DNA of 64,000 nucleotides from Actinoplanes sp. SE50/110 (GCF_900119315.1 NZ_LT827010.1:4311001-4375000); one strand, 5' to 3'. Shown: positions 33,288-42,374, counted from the first letter of the stretch. Translations and numbers: made by a program. Notes: generated from the sequence alone by a model not told the origin.

Positions 33288-34022
33288 TTATCGCAGCTCT
33301 GTCGCTAGTTCGAGTGCCTCGGCAAGTTGGTTGCCGTCCAGTCGCCGGGCAGCCCAAGCCAACTCGGCGAGTTCCGCGTGGTTGCCGTGAAGCATCGGAT
33401 CCACGGCCGCGGCGACTCCTGTTACGGCTGCCAGCTCGTCGGCGGGAATACCCAGCACAGTGGCGAAAGCCGTCACGTACTGCGGCGTCAGCTTCGTACG
33501 GCCTGGTCCCAGCATCGCCATCGTCGAGTGCGACACGATCGGACCGTTGCCGATGAAGTACAACACCTTCGGGCTGTACGGCCGGATATTACGGTTCCGC
33601 AGCAGACGCAGCATCATCTCGCCGGGCCCGAGCGGGTAGGCATGGCGCGGCAGAGCCGGCGGCCACGCGGGCGGACGCTCGGGAAGCGAGCGGACGAACT
33701 CGTGTAGCCGGCGGAGCGACTGCGGCGCCAGCCTTGCCGCTTTCTCCAGGATCGACCCGACATCCCAAGGCTTGGTGCCGTTTGCAGGGACCAGATCGCG
33801 GGGTAGATCGAGCCCAGCGATCACGAACAGGTCCGCGGTGCGCCAGCCCAGCGCCGGCGCCAGGCGCCGCACCAGCGCGTCCGTGAGCGCGCCGCCTTGG
33901 AGCACTTCCTTCAGTTCCGGCCGCACAGTACCTGCCGTTGCGGCAAGCTTCGGCCTCCGATACGCCAACAGCCGTCCCAGCGCTGCTTCACCCTCCGCCT
34001 CCATCGGCGCCAGCGTAGTCAC
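33288..34022 (-). CDS. XRE-like helix-turn-helix regulator
   Basis: 244 residues. GTG 34022 is chosen because GGAG stands 8 nt upstream; the ATG at 34004 lacks one. The C-terminal part (VSHSTMAMLGPGRTKLTPQY then VTAFATVLGIPADELAAVTG) has the spacing of an XRE/Cro domain, with a weaker similar pattern near the N-terminus (LAPALGWRTADLFVIAGLDL). This suggests two HTH-like halves. Such proteins are common as orphan regulators in actinomycetes. It belongs to the lower-GC patch. Its target is unknown. Confidence 0.6.
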   Translation of the reverse strand: MTTLAPMEAEGEAALGRLLAYRRPKLAATAGTVRPELKEVLQGGALTDALVRRLAPALGWRTADLFVIAGLDLPRDLVPANGTKPWDVGSILEKAARLAPQSLRRLHEFVRSLPERPPAWPPALPRHAYPLGPGEMMLRLLRNRNIRPYSPKVLYFIGNGPIVSHSTMAMLGPGRTKLTPQYVTAFATVLGIPADELAAVTGVAAAVDPMLHGNHAELAELAWAARRLDGNQLAEALELATELR

Positions 34023-34260
34023 CAACGGCACTCCATCGATCAAGCAGAAGCCCCGAACGGCCGCAGTCGGCTTGCGACAGACTCGCTCGCTGTCGTCGGG
34101 GTCGGCGTGGCGGTCCTGGCCGGAGGCCACATGCTGGTTCGAGTCGCGGGCGCGGGATTTGTTTCGCTGGCGTCGTAGTCGCAGTGGCAGTGCTGCGTGG
34201 TAGAGCTGGATCAGGGTGATCGCGAATGTGAGGGTGCGGGTGACCCGGTCGGCATATCGG

Positions 34261-36300
34261 TCACCCGGCGTGTGGTTGCGGCACCCGCTGCTGGCCGGCC
34301 GCCTGGCTTGCCCGGGCGCACGCGGCCGGCACCTCATCGGCCGGGACCGGCCGGCTCAGCGCGAAGCCCTGGGCGAGATCGCAGCCCATCTCGCGGAGCA
34401 CGGCCAGCGTCTCGAGGTCCTCGACGCCCTCGGCGACGACGGACAGGCCCAGGTTGTGGCCCAGGTCGATGGCGCTGCGGACCAGCACCAGGCCGTCGAC
34501 GTCCCGGGCGAGACCCTGCACGAACGACCGGTCGATCTTGAGTTCGTCGGCCGGGAGCTGGCGGAGCTGGGACAGCGAGCTGAAGCCGGTCCCGAAGTCG
34601 TCGACCGAGATCAGGATGCCCTCCTCGCGGACCTGGCGCAGGACGGTCCGGGCACGGTCCGGTTCGAGCATCACACTGCTCTCGGTCAGCTCCAGTTGCA
34701 GGATGCCGTGCGGCAGGTGGACACCGGTGACCGCGTCGCGGATCTGGGTCAGGAAATCGTCGTGCAGCAGGCATCGCGGTGAGATGTTGACCGACACCGC
34801 CATCGGGTTGCCGGCCGCCGCCCACCGGTCCGCCTGCGCCACCGCGACCTTCAGCAGGTGGTAGGTCAGCGCGATCTCCAGACCCCGGGAGGCGGCCATG
34901 TCGAGGAACGCCCCGGGCAGCAGCAGTCCGCGGGTCGGATGACGCCAGCGCACCAGCGCTTCGACGGCGGCCACCGAGCCGTCGGCGATCCGGATCTGCG
35001 GCTGGAAGAACAACTCCAGCTGATTCTCCGGGTCGCCGCTGTCCAGCAGCGCGCGAAGCTCCCCGAACAGGCTCATCTCCTCGGGCGCCACGGCGTCCAG
35101 CAGCGCGTCGTAGACCGCGACGCCCCCGCCGGCCGCCTTCGCCCGGTACATCGCCGCGTCGGCCTGGCGCAGCAGCTCGTCGTCGGCGACATCGGTGGTG
35201 CCGAGGGCGAGACCGATGCTGGCACTGACCGAGGCCGCGCCGACGTCGAGCAGGAAGTCGTGCCGGATCTTGTCGGAGAGCCGCTCGGCGACCTCGACGG
35301 CGGTCGCCAGATCGGTGACGCCGGACAGGAGCACCGCGAACTCGTCGCCGCCCAGCCGGGCGGCCAGGTCGCCGTCGCGGATGCCGGCCCGCAGCCGGTG
35401 CCCGGCCTCCTGCAGAAGCTGATCGCCGGCCTGGTGACCGAGCGTGTCGTTGACGGCCTTGAAGCCGTCCAAGTCGATGATCATGACGGCCACCTGGTCA
35501 TCCCGCCGGTTGGCCGACACCCGGACCGAGTCGGTCAGGCGCTCGTGGAACATCCGCCGGTTCGGCAGCCCGGTCAGCGGGTCGTGCAGAGACCGGTGCT
35601 CGCTGGCGTCGGCATCCTGGACCAGGCGACGCTGATAGCTGAGCACCAGCCGCCAGATCACCCCGACCAGCGTGAGCCCCACCCCGAAGCCGACCGACGT
35701 GCCGATCAGCATGCGCACCTCGGCGCGTTGCATCGCGTCGGCCTGCCGTTGCGCGCTGGCATGGTACGCCCGGCTGACGGCGTCCACGTCCTGCTGCAGG
35801 GTGTAGTAGGACGGCGTGACGCTGAGACTGTCCACGCTGAAACTGTCCGGATCGCGGTCCGCCACCAGGGCGATGAGCTGCTCGGCGTTCGTCCGGTAGT
35901 CCCGTTGCCGGTCCAGCAACCGGGCCGCCTCGCGGTCGGCGTCGGGCAGCCCGTGCTGGACCGCGAGGTGCAGTGCCACGTCCACCGAGGCGGCGGCCTG
36001 CAGGAAGCGGCTGAGCACCGCCGAGGACGGCTCCACCTGGTAGTGGCGCAGATTCACCTCTTCGAGCGTGATCGCCCCGCGGGCCTCGCTGAAGTCCGCG
36101 TCCACCTGGAGGGCGCGACTGTGGTCGTGCACCGCCTGGGCGGTCAACGCGGTTCCGATGATGGTGTACGCGCCGAGCGCCAGCAGCACGCTCGCCAGCG
36201 CGGCCGTGGTGTTCAGGCTGACCCGTCGCCGTCCCCGGGAGCCGTCGCGCACGGACGACCGGCGTCCCGCGGGTCCGGAGGGCATCCGCCACCGTTTCAC
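34261..36300 (-). CDS. Membrane-bound GGDEF-EAL cyclic di-GMP enzyme
   Basis: A 679-residue protein. Two transmembrane helices (about 35-57 and 205-230) flank an extracytoplasmic helical sensor of about 150 residues. The GGDEF domain has intact RLGGDEFAVLL and an upstream RDGD that fits the inhibitory RxxD site. The EAL domain has EALVRW, NISPRCL, DDFGTGFSSL and KIDRSFV, with AEGVE near the end, so both active sites look intact. GTG 36300 has GAAGGGAGA 5 nt upstream. It is likely a bifunctional c-di-GMP synthase/phosphodiesterase whose net direction is unknown. It is divergent from a branched-chain-type binding lipoprotein 146 bp away. Confidence 0.93.
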   Translation of the reverse strand: MKRWRMPSGPAGRRSSVRDGSRGRRRVSLNTTAALASVLLALGAYTIIGTALTAQAVHDHSRALQVDADFSEARGAITLEEVNLRHYQVEPSSAVLSRFLQAAASVDVALHLAVQHGLPDADREAARLLDRQRDYRTNAEQLIALVADRDPDSFSVDSLSVTPSYYTLQQDVDAVSRAYHASAQRQADAMQRAEVRMLIGTSVGFGVGLTLVGVIWRLVLSYQRRLVQDADASEHRSLHDPLTGLPNRRMFHERLTDSVRVSANRRDDQVAVMIIDLDGFKAVNDTLGHQAGDQLLQEAGHRLRAGIRDGDLAARLGGDEFAVLLSGVTDLATAVEVAERLSDKIRHDFLLDVGAASVSASIGLALGTTDVADDELLRQADAAMYRAKAAGGGVAVYDALLDAVAPEEMSLFGELRALLDSGDPENQLELFFQPQIRIADGSVAAVEALVRWRHPTRGLLLPGAFLDMAASRGLEIALTYHLLKVAVAQADRWAAAGNPMAVSVNISPRCLLHDDFLTQIRDAVTGVHLPHGILQLELTESSVMLEPDRARTVLRQVREEGILISVDDFGTGFSSLSQLRQLPADELKIDRSFVQGLARDVDGLVLVRSAIDLGHNLGLSVVAEGVEDLETLAVLREMGCDLAQGFALSRPVPADEVPAACARASQAAGQQRVPQPHAG

Positions 36301-36446
36301 GATGTCTCCCTTCGGACGGTAACCGGTAAGGCCTGGTCGTTGAACCATCGGCCGACCGTTGCCGAACCTGAAGCAAGTGCTCAGCACACCCCGCGGGGAC
36401 GCCGATGAGAGAAGGCGGCGACAAGGTTCTGCTGGGAGGCACTGTC

Positions 36447-37613
36447 ATGGGCATTCGCCCACGGTTCGGCACTCTGCTCACTGTCCTGGTGCTGGCCGGG
36501 GCGGCCGCACTCGAGGGTTGTGGCGGCGACCATGCGGCCACCTCCGGCGCTTCGGCGCCGGCCGCCATCCGCCTGGGCGCCCTGGTGCCGTTGTCCGGTA
36601 CCAACGCGCAGTCGGGCCGGGAGATGCGCGATGCGGCGCAGATGGCGGTCGACGAGGTCAACGCGGCCGGGGGAGTGCTCGGCCGGAAGGTGGAGTTGCT
36701 GGTCTCGGACGACGCCTGCGACCCGGGCACCGCCGTGGTGAAGGCCAACGATCTGGTGGCGCAGGACATCACCGTCTCGGTCGGCGGCTATTGCAGCAGC
36801 GCCACCGTGCCCACCCTGAAGGTCTTCCGGGACGCCGGTGTGCCGATGGTGATCGCCCTGGCCACCTCGACCGACCTGTTGGTGCCGAAGTACGACAGCG
36901 TCTTCCTGATCAGCGGCACGGTCACCGCCGAGGGCGTCTTCGCGGTCGCCGCCATGCGCCGGATGGGCAGCAAGCGGCTGATCATCGTCAACGACGGCAC
37001 CAGCTTTCCGGTCACCCTCGGCCGGACGACCGCCGATGCGGCCGCCAAGCCCGGTACGGGTATCGAGACGGTCGCCACCCATGAACTCAGCCAGGGTGCG
37101 CCGTCGTACGCCCGGCTGGCCAGGCAGATCGTCGGCGAGAAGGTCGACACGGTGTACTTCACCGGCTATTACGGCGAGGCCAACCAGCTCATCAGGGATC
37201 TGCGGACCGCCGGGTTCGACGGCCGGATCTTCGTCGGCGACGGCGCGACCGACGGGCCGCTGCTCACGAATCTGACCGCCGCGCAGACCAGGAATGTGTT
37301 CGGGACCGCGTTGATGGTGCCGACGCTCATGCCGTCGCTGGCCGAGTGGTCGAAACGATTCGAGAAGGTCACCGGGCGGCAGCCCGGCGCGGGCGGACCG
37401 GAGTCGTACGACGCGGTCACGGTGGCCGTGGACGCGATCAAGCGGGCCGGTTCGGTCGACCACGCCGCCGTGCGTGCCGCCATCGCCGCCACCCCGGATC
37501 TGCCGCTGCTGTCCGGGAAGGTCAAGTTCAACGCCGACGGCACCCGGGAGAACCCGGTGTTCCTGCTGCTGCAGGTCCGGGACGGTAAGCTGGTGGAGAT
37601 TCCGGCGGGCTGA
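36447..37613 (+). CDS. Periplasmic-type (Leu/Ile/Val-family) ligand-binding lipoprotein
   Basis: A 388-residue type I periplasmic-binding protein (Peripla_BP_6). ATG 36447 has GGGAGG upstream; the signal ends in LEGC at about residue 25. The fold opens with IRLGALVPLSGTNAQSGREM, the classic LivJ-type start, and includes VNAAGGVLGRKVELLVSDDA. No ABC permease or ATPase genes follow, so it is an orphan receptor. Being divergent from the GGDEF-EAL protein, it may act as a ligand sensor feeding that signalling protein. The ligand is unknown. Confidence 0.88.
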   Translation: MGIRPRFGTLLTVLVLAGAAALEGCGGDHAATSGASAPAAIRLGALVPLSGTNAQSGREMRDAAQMAVDEVNAAGGVLGRKVELLVSDDACDPGTAVVKANDLVAQDITVSVGGYCSSATVPTLKVFRDAGVPMVIALATSTDLLVPKYDSVFLISGTVTAEGVFAVAAMRRMGSKRLIIVNDGTSFPVTLGRTTADAAAKPGTGIETVATHELSQGAPSYARLARQIVGEKVDTVYFTGYYGEANQLIRDLRTAGFDGRIFVGDGATDGPLLTNLTAAQTRNVFGTALMVPTLMPSLAEWSKRFEKVTGRQPGAGGPESYDAVTVAVDAIKRAGSVDHAAVRAAIAATPDLPLLSGKVKFNADGTRENPVFLLLQVRDGKLVEIPAG

Positions 37614-37709
37614 CCGGGCCCGGGTGCCGGTGGCGACGGCGGGACGGCGGCGCCGGCTGCGCGCCGAGCGGCAAGGAATGCCCTGCCCCCGTCCGACCCT
37701 GTCGCCCCC

Positions 37710-38618
37710 TCAGCCGTTGTGGTCAAGCCAGGAGTGCAGCAGGAGGCGGTCGATCGAGTCGACCCGGCCGAGGCGACCGGCCGCGGCTCGCCCGGCGAGC
37801 TCGGCGCGGGTGAACCAGCGGGCGTCGAGGATCTCGTCGCCGTCCACCGTGGGCACCTCGTCGATCGCGGTGGCCCGGAACGCGACCATCAGCCCGGCCG
37901 GGAACGGCCACGGCTGGGAGCCGGCGTAGGCGACCGTGCCCACTGTCAGGCCGACCTCCTCGGCCACCTCGCGGCGCACCGCGTCCTCCAGGCTCTCCCC
38001 GGTCTCGACGAAGCCGGCCAGGGTCGAATACTCGCCGGACGCCGAGCCGCGGTGCCGGGCCAGCAGACAGCGGCCGGGGTCGGCGGCCGACTCGACCAGC
38101 ATGATCACGGCGGGTTCGATCCGGGGGAAGAGCAGCCGGTCGCAGGCCGGGCAGGCCCGCACGTGGCCGCCGTGGCGCGGCTCGGTGGGACCGCCGCAGC
38201 GCCCGCAGTGCCGCTGGTCGCGGATCGCGCGCAGCAGGCCGCGCGCGTAGCCGAGGGTGGCGGCCTCGGCCGGGGTGTGCTCGGAATAGACGGAGCGCAC
38301 CGACGCGGTCGCGTCACCGCCGGCCAGTGCCACCGCGGTGCCGCTGTCGTATTCGGACAGGTCGACGGCGAAGATGCCGGCGCCGTCGTCGAGCCCGAGG
38401 AACACCGGCTCGGCGGTGGCGTCGAGCAACCGCCGGGCTGCCGGGCCGGCGGCGACGATCGCCCGCGCGGGTGTGCCGTGTACGACGCACTCGTCCCGCC
38501 AGATCGGAACCACCCGCACATCCGGGCGGGAGTGGACCTCGGCGAGCCATCGCGGGTCCGCGCGGCGCGCGGCCGCCCGGTCCAGCCGGCCGCCGGCATA
38601 CGGGACCTGCATGGTCAT
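37710..38618 (-). CDS. nudC: NAD(H) pyrophosphatase NudC
   Basis: A 302-residue Nudix hydrolase of the NudC class. It has a zinc-ribbon (CGRCGGPT ... CPAC near 140-160), the Nudix box GFVETGESLEDAVRREVAEE, and the SQPWPFP motif that marks NADH/NAD-capped RNA hydrolases. The N-terminal NudC-like domain is present and length is normal. It cleaves NADH to NMNH and AMP and may decap NAD-RNA. It is monocistronic. Confidence 0.93.
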   Translation of the reverse strand: MTMQVPYAGGRLDRAAARRADPRWLAEVHSRPDVRVVPIWRDECVVHGTPARAIVAAGPAARRLLDATAEPVFLGLDDGAGIFAVDLSEYDSGTAVALAGGDATASVRSVYSEHTPAEAATLGYARGLLRAIRDQRHCGRCGGPTEPRHGGHVRACPACDRLLFPRIEPAVIMLVESAADPGRCLLARHRGSASGEYSTLAGFVETGESLEDAVRREVAEEVGLTVGTVAYAGSQPWPFPAGLMVAFRATAIDEVPTVDGDEILDARWFTRAELAGRAAAGRLGRVDSIDRLLLHSWLDHNG

Positions 38619-38833
38619 GAACGGTCACCAGTCCTGTCGTGGACACCAGCCCGATCATCATCGCACCGCCTGTCGACGGGCCGGAACCACGCCAACCTCA
38701 CACCATGCTCGGAGAACTATGAACTAAATATTAAATTCTTGTCACCTCAGCGACGCCCCGGCTTCCCCGCTGAACAGCGAGAAAACGACACCAACGCAGT
38801 GATCGATTTCTGTTCGACTCACATGGATTTCAC

Positions 38834-38846
38834 TCACCTTTGGTGA
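38834..38846. promoter_or_regulatory. Operator-like dyad upstream of the split amine oxidase genes
   Basis: A perfect dyad TCACC-TTT-GGTGA, 43 bp before the GTG at 38890. The same gap (38619-38889) contains an AT-rich stretch at about 38718-38742, suitable for a promoter. No regulator is encoded beside it. Confidence 0.4.
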
Positions 38847-38889
38847 TCCTTCACGCGCACTGCCCGAGCGACGCGAAGGATTGCCGACA

Positions 38890-39621
38890 GTGGATCGTTA
38901 TCGAAAATGGGCCTGGGGCCTGGGTATCGCGACAGTGAGCGCGGCCAGCGCCTTCGGCCTGGCGGCCTGGGGGGCCAGCGCAGCGCCGACCGCGCCGCCG
39001 ACCACCGGTGCCGCCGCCGGCCAGGCGCAGGTCTCCGACCCGAGCCCGCTGCCCGAGGCCGCCACCGGAGCCGGCAGCGACCCGCTGACCAGCGCCGAGG
39101 TGGACCGGGCCCGCGCCGCCGCGCTCACCCCCGAGCTGGCCGCGAAGGCCAAGGACGTGACCGGCAAGGCCGGCCCCGAATACCTGGCTGCCGAGCTCGA
39201 CACCGACGGGACCGGCCGGCAGGCCGAGCTGTACTACTACGACTACGGCACGCAGAAGCTGTACAAGCAGGTCGTCGACCTGGCGAGTGGCAAGCTGACC
39301 AAGTCGTACGCGGCGACCGGGATGCAGCCGCCGGCGTCCGAGCAGGAGGCCAAGGTCGCACTGGACCTGCTGGTCGCCGACCCGCTCGGCGCGGACTTCA
39401 AGACCGCCTACCGCAAGGCGACCGGCCAGGACCTGCACGGTACGGACGGGTTGGTGCCGACCGCGCACGTGTACACGTCCAAGCCGGCGGACCGGGGCGC
39501 GACGCAGTGCGGCAAGAGCCGTTGCGTACAGCTGATCATCAAGACCTCCGATGGTCACTTCATCAATGTCACCGACGTGATCGTCGACCTGTCCGGGCGC
39601 CGGGTCGCCCGCCTCAAGTGA
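38890..39621 (+). CDS. Secreted protein resembling the N-terminal domains of a copper amine oxidase
   Basis: A 243-residue exported protein. GTG 38890 is 10 nt after AAGGA; the signal peptide is cleaved near ASA-AP. The mature part has the pattern of amine-oxidase N2/N3 domains: EYLAAELDTDGTGRQAELYY, then MQPPASEQEAKVALDLLVAD and a closing VDLSGRRVARLK, like the 'qPpl...E...a..l..dP' and 'vDl...kV' features of those domains. No catalytic residues are expected here. The next gene, 14 bp downstream, encodes a catalytic-domain homologue, so the two polypeptides may together equal one canonical enzyme. The domain call is inference from pattern. Confidence 0.6.
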   Translation: MDRYRKWAWGLGIATVSAASAFGLAAWGASAAPTAPPTTGAAAGQAQVSDPSPLPEAATGAGSDPLTSAEVDRARAAALTPELAAKAKDVTGKAGPEYLAAELDTDGTGRQAELYYYDYGTQKLYKQVVDLASGKLTKSYAATGMQPPASEQEAKVALDLLVADPLGADFKTAYRKATGQDLHGTDGLVPTAHVYTSKPADRGATQCGKSRCVQLIIKTSDGHFINVTDVIVDLSGRRVARLK

Positions 39622-39635
39622 GCGGGGAAGCTTCC

Positions 39636-40946
39636 GTGGCGTACCGTAAATTCGCTGGTGTCGTAACGCTGATGACCTCGGCCGCGCTGGGCCTGACCGT
39701 GCCGGCGCAGGCCGCGCCGGCCGCCTCGCCGTGCGGCGCGTCGTCGATGGTCAAGGAGACCTTGCCGAACGGCACCACCTGGCAGCTGTGCTGGCGGATC
39801 AACGACAAGGCCGGCCTGGTGCTCGACCACGTCTTCGTCGCCACCAAGCGCTACCCGGCGCCGGTGCAGGTGCTCGACTCGATCCGGCTGGCGCAGCTCA
39901 ACGTGCCCTACGACACCGGTGACACCGAGTACGACGACCTGACCCAGATCGGCCTCGGCAGCTACGGCCTGGAGACGCTGACCGGCGACGACTGCAAGGG
40001 CGGCTCCATCCGGCTCGGCTCCGACGGCAGCAGCGAGCCGCAGCGCCGCAAGGTCCTGTGCGTCAGCGCCGAGCCGCGCGGCCTCGCCTACCGCCTGCAC
40101 TCCTGGGACGACGGCGGCGCCGGCCCGTCCGCGGAGCCGCAGGACAAGGTGTACTCGCAGCAGGGCCACGACCTGGTGCTGCGGACGGTCAGCAAGCTCG
40201 GCTGGTACGAGTACGTCACCGAATACCGTCTGCACGACGACGGCCAGATCACGGCCCGGCTCGGCGCGACCGGCGACCTCGCCCCGAGCGAGTACTCCAC
40301 CAGCAGCACCGGCTGGCCGATCGGCAAGGGGCCGGCCAAGGACTACGCCACCATGCACTACCACAACGCATTCTGGCGGGTCGACTTCAACATCGCCGGA
40401 AAGGGCGGTGAGAAGGTCGAGCAGCTCGACACGACCACGGCCGGCCGGGGCAGCGTGACCGCGAAGCTGAAGACCACCCGCACCGCCGTCACCAACGAGG
40501 GCACCTTCACCAAGGTCAACCAGCGGTCCTGGCGGCTGGTCAGCCCGACCAGCAAGAACGCGGACGGGCACCAGCGGTCGTACGAGCTGGCCCTCGGCGC
40601 CACCGACCAGTACCAGGGGCACCCGGAGACCAAGCCGGACGTCACCTTCACCCAGAAGGACGCCTGCGAGAAGTGGGCCAGCGACAACAACTCCGACCCG
40701 GAATGCCCGCTCGACAAGAAGACCATCATCGATTTCGCCAAGGACAAGCAGAAGCTCACCGACCCGGTCATGTGGGTCCGGGTCGGCTTCCACCACATCC
40801 CGCGCGACGAGGACCAGAGCCCGATGCCACTGCACTGGCAGGGCTTCGACCTGCTGCCCCGCGACTTCACCGAGATGAACCCGCTGACGCCGCCCGGCCT
40901 GGCCGGCGCCAACGGCAACACCAGCGGTGACGGATCGCAGGGCTGA
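39636..40946 (+). CDS. Secreted copper amine oxidase catalytic-domain homologue
   Basis: A 436-residue exported protein (GTG 39636 after GGGGAAG; signal cleaved near AQA-AP). Copper amine oxidase landmarks are present: a WYEY motif at the place where the topaquinone Tyr sits in N-Y-[DE]-Y, here with Trp replacing the Asn; the HxH copper ligands in MHYHNAFWRVDFNIAG; and GFHHIPRDED near the third His, followed by MPLHWQGFDLLPRDF and MNPLTPPG. The N-terminal domains of a normal 600-650-residue enzyme are missing, but a matching secreted protein is encoded directly upstream. It may deaminate extracellular amines if the altered motif still forms topaquinone; otherwise it may only bind copper or substrate. 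Confidence 0.75.
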   Translation: MAYRKFAGVVTLMTSAALGLTVPAQAAPAASPCGASSMVKETLPNGTTWQLCWRINDKAGLVLDHVFVATKRYPAPVQVLDSIRLAQLNVPYDTGDTEYDDLTQIGLGSYGLETLTGDDCKGGSIRLGSDGSSEPQRRKVLCVSAEPRGLAYRLHSWDDGGAGPSAEPQDKVYSQQGHDLVLRTVSKLGWYEYVTEYRLHDDGQITARLGATGDLAPSEYSTSSTGWPIGKGPAKDYATMHYHNAFWRVDFNIAGKGGEKVEQLDTTTAGRGSVTAKLKTTRTAVTNEGTFTKVNQRSWRLVSPTSKNADGHQRSYELALGATDQYQGHPETKPDVTFTQKDACEKWASDNNSDPECPLDKKTIIDFAKDKQKLTDPVMWVRVGFHHIPRDEDQSPMPLHWQGFDLLPRDFTEMNPLTPPGLAGANGNTSGDGSQG

Positions 40947-40955
40947 CCCCCAGTA

Positions 40956-40991
40956 GGTCCGGCCCGGTCCGGGGTCATCCCGGGCCGGGCC
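40956..40991 (+). terminator. Hairpin between the amine oxidase and DUF305 genes
   Basis: A 12-bp stem with one G-T pair (40956-40967 with 40980-40991) and a 12-nt loop, followed by CTCTCATT. It starts 9 nt after the amine-oxidase stop and may end or attenuate transcription before the DUF305 gene. Confidence 0.55.
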
Positions 40992-41014
40992 TCTCTCATT
41001 CCTGGAGACCGCTT

Positions 41015-41593
41015 GTGATCGTTCGCCGCCTTGCCGCCTCGGCCGTCCTGGCCCTCGCCGCCGCGACCGTCTTCGTCCTGCGCCTCGGCGACCACCCGGC
41101 CCCGCAGGCGGCCGCCGCGCAGACCGAGACCACCCCGTCGGGGATCGACGTCCACTACGCCCAGATGATGGTCGACCACCACGAGCAGGCGGTCGCCATG
41201 AGCCGCACCCTGCTCGCCAAGGGCGGGGTCCCGGAACGCGTCCGGCTGATCGCCGACTACATCATCCACGACCAGCAGCGCGAGATCGACGAGACCACCG
41301 ACTGGCTCAGCGCCTGGAACGAGCCTTCCCCGTCCGCCGGCGGCCCCGCCCACGGCATGCTCTCCCCGGCCCAGCTGACCGAACTCGATCACGCCAGCCG
41401 CGACGCCGCGCCGAACGTCTACCTTCGCTTGATGATCGAACACCACCGGGGCGCGATCACGATGTCCCGCTCCCTGCTGGACGGGCCGTCCGGCAACCCG
41501 TACATCCACAGCCTGGCCAAACACGTCCTCAACGAACAATCGTCGGAGGTCGACGCCATGGCGGCACTCATCAGGTCAGATTCACCCTCTTGA
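41015..41593 (+). CDS. Secreted DUF305 protein
   Basis: A 192-residue exported protein (GTG 41015 after GGAGA). The DUF305 ferritin-like fold is recognised by its two His-rich helices: YAQMMVDHHEQAVAMSR near residue 49 and LMIEHHRGAITMSRSL near 140. Some members bind copper (CopM-like). Its place behind the amine-oxidase pair suggests a copper-linked role, for example periplasm-side copper handling, but no metal specificity can be read from the sequence. Confidence 0.85.
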   Translation: MIVRRLAASAVLALAAATVFVLRLGDHPAPQAAAAQTETTPSGIDVHYAQMMVDHHEQAVAMSRTLLAKGGVPERVRLIADYIIHDQQREIDETTDWLSAWNEPSPSAGGPAHGMLSPAQLTELDHASRDAAPNVYLRLMIEHHRGAITMSRSLLDGPSGNPYIHSLAKHVLNEQSSEVDAMAALIRSDSPS

Positions 41594-41804
41594 TGTCCCC
41601 GGCTGCGGCCGACAACTGAGCGCTGCTCCCGCGGAGGCCGGGCGCGGCGATCCGGCCGCTGGCGCGTCCAAGGGTGATCGCCGCACCCTTCATTGCCCGT
41701 GGCCGGTCACCGTTCACCCCGGAAACCGCGCCCCGAAGCTGTTACGGTCCGGCACTCCGGACCGCCGGACCCGGTGATCTCCGCGTGGCGCCGGCATCGC
41801 GAGG

Positions 41805-41830
41805 CCCGGTGTCCCGGCGCGGACACCGGG
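41805..41830. terminator. Bidirectional terminator
   Basis: A perfect 10-bp stem CCCGGTGTCC (41805-41814) with 41821-41830 and a 6-nt loop. It lies 15 bp beyond the stop of the minus-strand Nudix gene, between it and the converging DUF305 gene. Bases 41594-41804 hold nothing else I can support. Confidence 0.7.
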
Positions 41831-41845
41831 GCCGGATAGCGATGG

Positions 41846-42343
41846 TCAGTGGTGCCAGGGCAGCTGCACGGGCTGTGCCGGGGTGCCCTCGGTGAGCAGG
41901 CGTTCCACCAGATCGGCCAACCCGAACGGGTAGACGGTCTCGGTGGTGGTGGCCAGCTCGTCGACCGTCCACCAGCGATGCCCGGCGTGGTAGCCCCGTT
42001 CGTGGTCCTCCATGCCGCTGGTGTCGACCTCGTGGTCGTCGACGCGGTGCGCGAAGAACTCGTCACGGAAGATGCCGCTCGCCCAGCCCAGGTCGGCGAA
42101 GCCGGAGGTGTAGGCCACCGGGTCGCCCAGGACTTCCGGGCTGACCTTGAGGCCGACCTCCTCGTGGAGCTCCCGGGTCGCGGCCTGGGCGAGAGGCTCG
42201 CCGTCCTGGACGCCGCCGCCGGGAGTCGCCCAGCCGTGGCCCTTCGCGGCGTCCGCGGGGTCGAACCGGAATTGGAGGAGCAGGACTCGGTCGGTGCTGC
42301 TCAGCAGGAGCACGCGGGCGGAGCGGCGCAGTGGGTCGGACAC
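41846..42343 (-). CDS. Nudix hydrolase
   Basis: A 165-residue MutT/Nudix protein. The Nudix box is complete: GGGVQDGEPLAQAATRELHE then EVGL. There is no zinc ribbon or other extra domain. Such enzymes hydrolyse nucleoside diphosphates linked to another moiety; the substrate is not predictable. GTG 42343 is the start. It is followed on the same strand by a terminator. Confidence 0.85.
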   Translation of the reverse strand: MSDPLRRSARVLLLSSTDRVLLLQFRFDPADAAKGHGWATPGGGVQDGEPLAQAATRELHEEVGLKVSPEVLGDPVAYTSGFADLGWASGIFRDEFFAHRVDDHEVDTSGMEDHERGYHAGHRWWTVDELATTTETVYPFGLADLVERLLTEGTPAQPVQLPWHH

Positions 42344-42374
42344 CCCGGCAATTCTAGAGATGCCGCGGGCCGCA

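Noticed and set aside
34130..34160. TTCGAGTC segment suggesting a tRNA T-arm
   Set aside because: No matching acceptor, D-arm or anticodon stem surrounds it.
34005..34260. Upstream extension of the XRE-like frame as a larger protein or transposase remnant
   Set aside because: The frame is open, but its translation is Arg-rich with no recognisable motif, and a well-placed ribosome-binding site supports GTG 34022. I see nothing else firm in this stretch.
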